In this document: positions 5,819 through 9,273 of the stretch, one piece after another | How the letters are laid out: each line of letters begins with the position of its first letter | Position numbering within the stretch: the stretch's first letter is position 1 | Origin: Zeimonas sp964481165 | Lineage (GTDB): Bacteria; Pseudomonadota; Gammaproteobacteria; Burkholderiales; Burkholderiaceae_E | NCBI GenBank assembly: GCA_964481165.1 | Contig: CAYZYC010000096.1 | Span: 1-9,273, forward strand | DNA length: 9,273 nucleotides | Reading direction: 5' to 3' | The notes under the pieces: generated by a model | The model's input: only the letters and a program-made list of their open reading frames with translations | What the model was told of the DNA's origin: nothing | Databases searched by the model: none | Program-made: the position numbers and the translations under genes

Positions 5819-7444
5819 TCACCGCGCGGGGCGATTCTTCGCGCGGTACATGTCCTGGTCGCTGCGGCCGAGCAGCGACTCGATCGTGTCGCCGTGCTGC
5901 GCCTCGGCGAGGCCGACGCTGATGCCGACGTCCACGCCGGGGCCGAATACGCTCCAGTCGAACTCGGCGACCGCACGCTCGAGTCGCGAGCAGACGGCGG
6001 TGGCAACCTGCAGATCGGCATCGCGGAACACGATCACGAACTCGTCGCCGGCAAGTCGCGCCGGGAGGTCCGCGTGGCGAACGTGGCCGCGCAGCAGCTG
6101 CGCAAGCGCCTTCAACACGGCATCGCCGACGCCGTGCGAATGGCGATCGTTGATCTCCTTGAACCGGTCGACGTCGATCAGCGCGATCGTCGGCCCGCTG
6201 GCGGCCGGCGGCCGCAAGGCGAGCAGGTCCCCGAGCGCCTGTTCGAGATGCCTGCGATTCGGCAGTCCGGTCAGCGGGTCTTCGAGCGACCACTGCTCGA
6301 GCTTGCGCGAGGCGGCCTCGAGCTCGCGCAGTTCCAGCGAACGCTGGCGCAGTTCGAGCTGGCGCATCGCCACCCGCTCGTGGTGCTCGAGGCTGGCGCG
6401 CCGGATCTCGATGTCGCGGCGTGCGAGTGCGCGCAGCTCCTCGAGCGCGTCGCGGCTGCGGCCCTGCGCGTCGAGAATGCCCGCTGCCAGCATGTGCCCG
6501 GTGCGCACGATCTGTTCGTGTTCGACGCAGCTCGCCACGTCGATCATCGCGCGCACCGACGCCTCGGCCAGCGCGGGTTCGGCGCGCGCCTGCGCGGACT
6601 CGCATCGGGCCCACATCGCCAGTGCGTGCAGCCAGGTCGTGCGCCCGTGCGCAGCGGCGGACGCCGCGACTTCGTCGGCATGGACCGTTGCTTCGTGCGA
6701 TTGCCCGCGCCATGCCGCGGAAAAGCAGCGGGCAAAGGCGAGCAGTGCGTCCGACGTCGGCGACGCACCGACTTCGACCTGCGACACCCTCGCGGTTTCG
6801 ACGAGCTGCACGCACTCGGCGAGAGCCGCTTCGAGCCGTTGCGGGTCGGGCGGATGGCCGTACAGGTGACGCTCGACGCTCGCGCGCACGATTTCGCCGT
6901 AGCAGCGGTTCAGTTGCGGGCGGTACTGCACCGATGGTCCGACCTGCCTGGCGAAGCGGATCGCCTGCCGCAACGCGGCCTCCGATCGGTCGAAGTCGCC
7001 GTTGGCGATCATCGCGATGCCCAGCGCATTGAACGCCGCCGACAGCAGGCGCGCATTCCCCATCCGCTGTGCGAGCCGGGTCGCGAACAGCGTCGCGGAC
7101 ACCGCGGACTCGTTGTGGCGAAGGCAGCTCGCGGCGTAGCCGTAGGTGACCAGCGCGCGCACTTCGCCGTGCGGGTCGCCTGCCGCCTCGAAGAGCTGTG
7201 CCGCCGCGTGCGCCGCCTCGTGCGCGCTGCGCAGGCGCGAAAGGACGGTATCGACGCGCGCGATGCGAAGCAAGGCCTCGGCCTCGAGGTGTGCATTGCC
7301 GGCTTCGACCGCCATGCGGCGAGCGAGACTGGCCTGCTCGCCGGCGTGTTCGAACTCGCCGGATGCGAGCGCTTCGTCGACGAGCGTGAGCAGCTGTTGT
7401 CCGTCCGGGAGGCGGGCGTCACACAATGGCGGGCCTTCGTGCAC
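5819..7444 (-). CDS. TPR-repeat diguanylate cyclase (GGDEF protein)
   Basis: The 541-residue protein has no signal peptide or membrane helix and should be cytoplasmic. Residues about 15-335 are Ala-rich paired helices of TPR type (clear examples around 35-65, 70-100, 112-126 and 134-168). A charged helical linker, probably coiled coil, covers about 335-385. The GGDEF domain runs from about 385 to the end: DPLTGLPNRR at 389-398, the metal-binding region LIDVDRFKEIND with D424, H437 and GD at 440-441, the active-site loop AGDEF at 465-469, and an inhibitory I-site RHAD (R456, D459) correctly spaced before it. The loop begins with Ala rather than Gly, a variant also found in active cyclases, so it probably makes cyclic-di-GMP with product inhibition. 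The start is the first GTG in the frame at 7444; it has no strong Shine-Dalgarno site and is less certain. The gene lies 151 bases upstream of the NO reductase on the same strand and diverges from the aldehyde dehydrogenase. The TPR region is likely the protein-sensing or docking part. Confidence 0.88.
   Translation of the reverse strand: MHEGPPLCDARLPDGQQLLTLVDEALASGEFEHAGEQASLARRMAVEAGNAHLEAEALLRIARVDTVLSRLRSAHEAAHAAAQLFEAAGDPHGEVRALVTYGYAASCLRHNESAVSATLFATRLAQRMGNARLLSAAFNALGIAMIANGDFDRSEAALRQAIRFARQVGPSVQYRPQLNRCYGEIVRASVERHLYGHPPDPQRLEAALAECVQLVETARVSQVEVGASPTSDALLAFARCFSAAWRGQSHEATVHADEVAASAAAHGRTTWLHALAMWARCESAQARAEPALAEASVRAMIDVASCVEHEQIVRTGHMLAAGILDAQGRSRDALEELRALARRDIEIRRASLEHHERVAMRQLELRQRSLELRELEAASRKLEQWSLEDPLTGLPNRRHLEQALGDLLALRPPAASGPTIALIDVDRFKEINDRHSHGVGDAVLKALAQLLRGHVRHADLPARLAGDEFVIVFRDADLQVATAVCSRLERAVAEFDWSVFGPGVDVGISVGLAEAQHGDTIESLLGRSDQDMYRAKNRPAR
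5821..5847 (-). terminator. Hairpin over the end of the GGDEF gene
   Basis: ACCGCGCG at 5821-5828 and CGCGCGGT at 5840-5847 form a perfect 8-bp inverted repeat with an 11-base loop, covering the last codons and part of the stop codon of the GGDEF gene. On the transcribed strand it is followed by GAAAGAC, not a U-run, so it may attenuate or protect the message rather than terminate it fully. This leaves open whether the NO reductase gene is read from the GGDEF promoter. Confidence 0.25.
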
Positions 7445-7588
7445 GAGAGCGTTTCGATCGCTTCTAGCACCGCAGCGCGAGGGGCGAACAGCCGCACTAG
7501 GGCTTTTCGCCTAGTCCGTTTGGCCTATTGCGCAGCGCCCGGTTCCGGTGTGTTACAAGGACCGAACCGCAGCCGCCGAGCGCCCGCG
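7445..7588. promoter_or_regulatory. Divergent control region of the GGDEF and aldehyde dehydrogenase genes
   Basis: This 144-base gap must hold both promoters. For the rightward gene a weak candidate is TTGCGC at 7528-7533 with TGTTAC at 7551-7556, 17 bases apart. The stretch around 7496-7530 contains short T-rich runs that stand out from the GC-rich coding sequence. The most distinct element is the inverted repeat at 7496-7515, listed separately. Neither start has a strong Shine-Dalgarno match. Confidence 0.4.
7496..7515. promoter_or_regulatory. Inverted repeat, possible operator
   Basis: ACTAGG at 7496-7501 and CCTAGT at 7510-7515 are perfect reverse complements separated by 8 bases, a 20-bp dyad near the middle of the divergent control region and just upstream of the candidate -35 at 7528. 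CTAG is generally rare in high-GC proteobacterial genomes, so two copies in mirrored order are more notable than a GC-only palindrome. An overlapping, wider pair GGCGAA (7483-7488) and TTCGCC (7506-7511) also exists. Binding protein unknown. Confidence 0.35.
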
Positions 7589-9166
7589 ATGAATCCGCAC
7601 GTCCCGTTTCGCCTGACCTACTCGACGATGTTCGATCCGCCCGACGAGCTGCATCGGCGCTTCGACGCTGCACTCTCCGAAGTGCGGCCGCGCCTGGGCA
7701 ACGAGCACCCGATGTACATCGACGGCCGCGCCCTGCATGCGCGATCGACCTTCGAAGTGCGCTCGCCGATCGATCGCGACATCGTCGTCGGCCGGTTCGC
7801 CGCCGGCGCCGCGGCAGATGCCGACGCGGCGGTCGCAGCGGCGCGCCGCGCGTTCGCCGCGTGGTCGCGCACCCCGTGGATCGATCGGATCGAAATGCTG
7901 CGCAAGGCGGCGTCGCTGATCGACGAGCGCGTCTACACGATCTCCGCCGCCGTCGCGATCGAAGTCGGCAAGAACCGGATGGAGTCGCTCGGCGAAGTCC
8001 AGGAAACCGCCGATCTCGTACGCTGGTACTGCGACCAGATGCAGGCCAACGACGGCTTCCGGCGCGAATTGCCGGACGATCCGCTGCGCGGATTCGTCAG
8101 CCGCAACCGCACGGTGCTCAAGCCGTACGGCCCGTGGGCCGTGATCGCGCCGTTCAATTTTCCGTTCGCCCTTGCCGGCGGGCCGATCGCTGCCGCACTC
8201 GCCGCCGGCAATACCGTCGTGTTCAAGGTCGCGAGCGCGACTTCGCTGTCCGGCGCGCTGCTTGCGCAGGTGTTCGTCGACGCCGGACTGCCGGCCGGCA
8301 CGCTGAACTTCGTCACCGGTGGCGGCGGCGAAATCGGCGAAGCGCTGGTCTCGCACGAAGACGTCGCCGGAGTCACGTTCACCGGTTCGCACGAAGTGGG
8401 CATGGGAATCGTCCGCCGCTTCGCGCAGCGCCGCTGGCCACGCCCGTGCATCGCCGAGATGGGCGGCAAGAACGCGGCGATCGTCAGCCGCAACGCCGAC
8501 CTCGACGCCGCCGCGACCGGAATCGTGCGATCGGCGTTCGGGCTGCAGGGCCAGAAGTGTTCCGCGTGTTCGCGGGTGCTCGTCGAGCGCCCGGTCGCGC
8601 AGGCGCTGCGCGATCGCCTGGTCGCAGCCACCGCGGCGATCGCCATCGGCGATCCGACCGATCGGCGCAACTGGATGGGCCCGGTCATCGACTCGGGTGC
8701 ACGCGAACGGTACCTGCGCTGCGTCGATCGACTGCAACGTGTCGGACGCATCGACACCGGAGGAAAGGCGCTGTCCGACGGCGCGCTCGAGCGCGGATGG
8801 TTCGTCGCACCGACGGTCGCCGGCGCGCCGCGCGACGATGCGCTGTGGCGCGACGAGCAGTTCGTTCCGCTCGTGCTCGTCGGCGAGGTCGATTCGCTCG
8901 ACGAGGCGATCGCCGAATCGAACCGGTCGGACTACGGGTTGACCGCCGGCTTCTACGGCGCGCACGACGAGATCGAGCCGTTTCTCGACCGGATCGAGGC
9001 CGGCGTCACCTACGTGAACCGTCCGCAGGGGGCGACCACCGGCGCGTGGCCCGGCTACCAGCCCTTCGGCGGATGGAAGGCGAGCGGTACCACCGGCAAG
9101 TCGATCGGTTCGTTCTGGTACCTGCCGCTGTACCTGCGCGAGCAGTCGCAGACGATCGTCGAGTAG
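7589..9166 (+). CDS. Aldehyde dehydrogenase, 1-pyrroline-5-carboxylate (glutamate semialdehyde) dehydrogenase type
   Basis: This 525-residue cytoplasmic NAD(P)-dependent aldehyde dehydrogenase most resembles stand-alone P5C dehydrogenases (RocA/PruA class, about 515-530 residues), which oxidise L-glutamate 5-semialdehyde to glutamate at the end of proline and arginine breakdown. The N-terminus (LGNEHPMYIDGR, about 36-47) and the catalytic block LQGQKCSACSR with nucleophile C324 are characteristic. Other ALDH residues are N190 in PFNFPFA, K213 in VFKVA, FTGSHEVG at 264-271, general base E290 in EMGGKN, and the TGAWPGYQPFGGWKASGT loop at 484-501. Oddities: the usual ExFGP motif reads EQFVP at 423-427, and the tail (YLREQSQTIVE) differs from Bacillus RocA. 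Many proteobacteria carry this activity on the bifunctional PutA, so a separate gene is notable; no proline dehydrogenase is visible, though one could lie to the right. The ATG at 7589 fits the family N-terminus. ALDH membership is certain; P5C as substrate is probable, not proven. Confidence 0.85.
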   Translation: MNPHVPFRLTYSTMFDPPDELHRRFDAALSEVRPRLGNEHPMYIDGRALHARSTFEVRSPIDRDIVVGRFAAGAAADADAAVAAARRAFAAWSRTPWIDRIEMLRKAASLIDERVYTISAAVAIEVGKNRMESLGEVQETADLVRWYCDQMQANDGFRRELPDDPLRGFVSRNRTVLKPYGPWAVIAPFNFPFALAGGPIAAALAAGNTVVFKVASATSLSGALLAQVFVDAGLPAGTLNFVTGGGGEIGEALVSHEDVAGVTFTGSHEVGMGIVRRFAQRRWPRPCIAEMGGKNAAIVSRNADLDAAATGIVRSAFGLQGQKCSACSRVLVERPVAQALRDRLVAATAAIAIGDPTDRRNWMGPVIDSGARERYLRCVDRLQRVGRIDTGGKALSDGALERGWFVAPTVAGAPRDDALWRDEQFVPLVLVGEVDSLDEAIAESNRSDYGLTAGFYGAHDEIEPFLDRIEAGVTYVNRPQGATTGAWPGYQPFGGWKASGTTGKSIGSFWYLPLYLREQSQTIVE

Positions 9167-9212
9167 TCGGCCCGCGCCGTCGTTGCCGCGCCGCGGCGTT
9201 GCTCGCGCCGGC
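9167..9212. other. Short spacer after the aldehyde dehydrogenase
   Basis: A very GC-rich stretch holding a perfect 10-base palindrome CGCCGCGGCG at 9189-9198, with no loop and no T-run. I see no clear intrinsic terminator and no start of another gene. Confidence 0.4.
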
Positions 9213-9273
9213 GTGCGTTTCGTCGGCGTGCGTTTCGTCGGCGTGCGTTTCGTCGGCGTGCGTTTCGTCGGCG
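9213..9273. repeat. Perfect 15-bp tandem repeat, four copies, cut by the window edge
   Basis: The unit GTGCGTTTCGTCGGC is repeated without mismatch from 9213, 9228, 9243 and 9258, and the last base of the window starts a fifth. The preceding bases (ccggc at 9208-9212) look like a decayed unit end. It begins 46 bases after the aldehyde dehydrogenase stop. The 15-base period is a multiple of three and no frame contains a stop, so it could be non-coding or the end of a minus-strand gene with a five-residue repeat. Confidence 0.9.

Noticed and set aside
2500..5922. A 1140-codon open frame on the plus strand
   Set aside because: It overlaps the AraC and PaiB genes out of frame and is antisense to the NO reductase. 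Its translation is low-complexity Arg/Glu/Asp-rich with no domain.
7553..8965. A 470-codon open frame antisense to the aldehyde dehydrogenase
   Set aside because: No recognisable domain, and it mirrors a gene with all catalytic motifs intact.
5480..9166. A 1228-codon open frame on the plus strand running through the GGDEF region into the aldehyde dehydrogenase
   Set aside because: Only the part from 7589 encodes a recognisable protein. The rest is antisense to the GGDEF and NO reductase genes and is open because stops are rare in GC-rich DNA.

Overview
The window is uniformly GC-rich (about two thirds G+C by eye, not computed) and has strongly GC-biased third codon positions. Gene spacing is tight and the strands are mixed. 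The proteins look proteobacterial: an EmrE-type SMR pump, an arylaliphatic-type nitrilase beside an AraC-family regulator, a PaiB-family flavoprotein, a single-subunit quinol nitric oxide reductase and a TPR-GGDEF protein. I infer a high-GC beta- or gammaproteobacterium with an aerobic or denitrification-capable lifestyle. No rRNA, tRNA, CRISPR array, transposase or phage gene was seen.

Layout, left to right: an SMR multidrug transporter gene (+, 52-393); a nitrilase gene (-, 433-1506), convergent with it; a 197-bp divergent control region; an AraC/XylS regulator (+, 1704-2693); a PaiB/FMN-binding gene (+, 2696-3331) two bases behind it; a qNOR gene norB/norZ (-, 3343-5667), convergent with an 11-bp gap; a TPR-coiled coil-GGDEF gene (-, 5819-7444) upstream of and in line with the reductase; a 144-bp divergent control region containing an inverted repeat; an aldehyde dehydrogenase of the 1-pyrroline-5-carboxylate dehydrogenase (RocA-like) type (+, 7589-9166); and a perfect 15-bp tandem repeat that runs off the right edge.

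The nitrilase, AraC regulator and PaiB-like gene form one plausible unit: a divergently read activator controls a nitrile-hydrolysing enzyme, with a flavin-binding accessory protein translated right behind the regulator. The GGDEF protein and the NO reductase form a second, looser unit on the minus strand. Their order suggests, but does not prove, a link between cyclic-di-GMP signalling and NO detoxification. The P5CDH-like enzyme belongs to amino-acid (proline/arginine) catabolism and shares only a control region with the GGDEF gene.

Most of the window is ordinary metabolism and signalling. I do not see a clear undescribed system. The points most worth a second look are the nitrilase/AraC/PaiB arrangement, a CxxC loop inside the NO reductase, the stand-alone P5CDH with altered conserved residues, the intergenic inverted repeat before it, and the edge tandem repeat.
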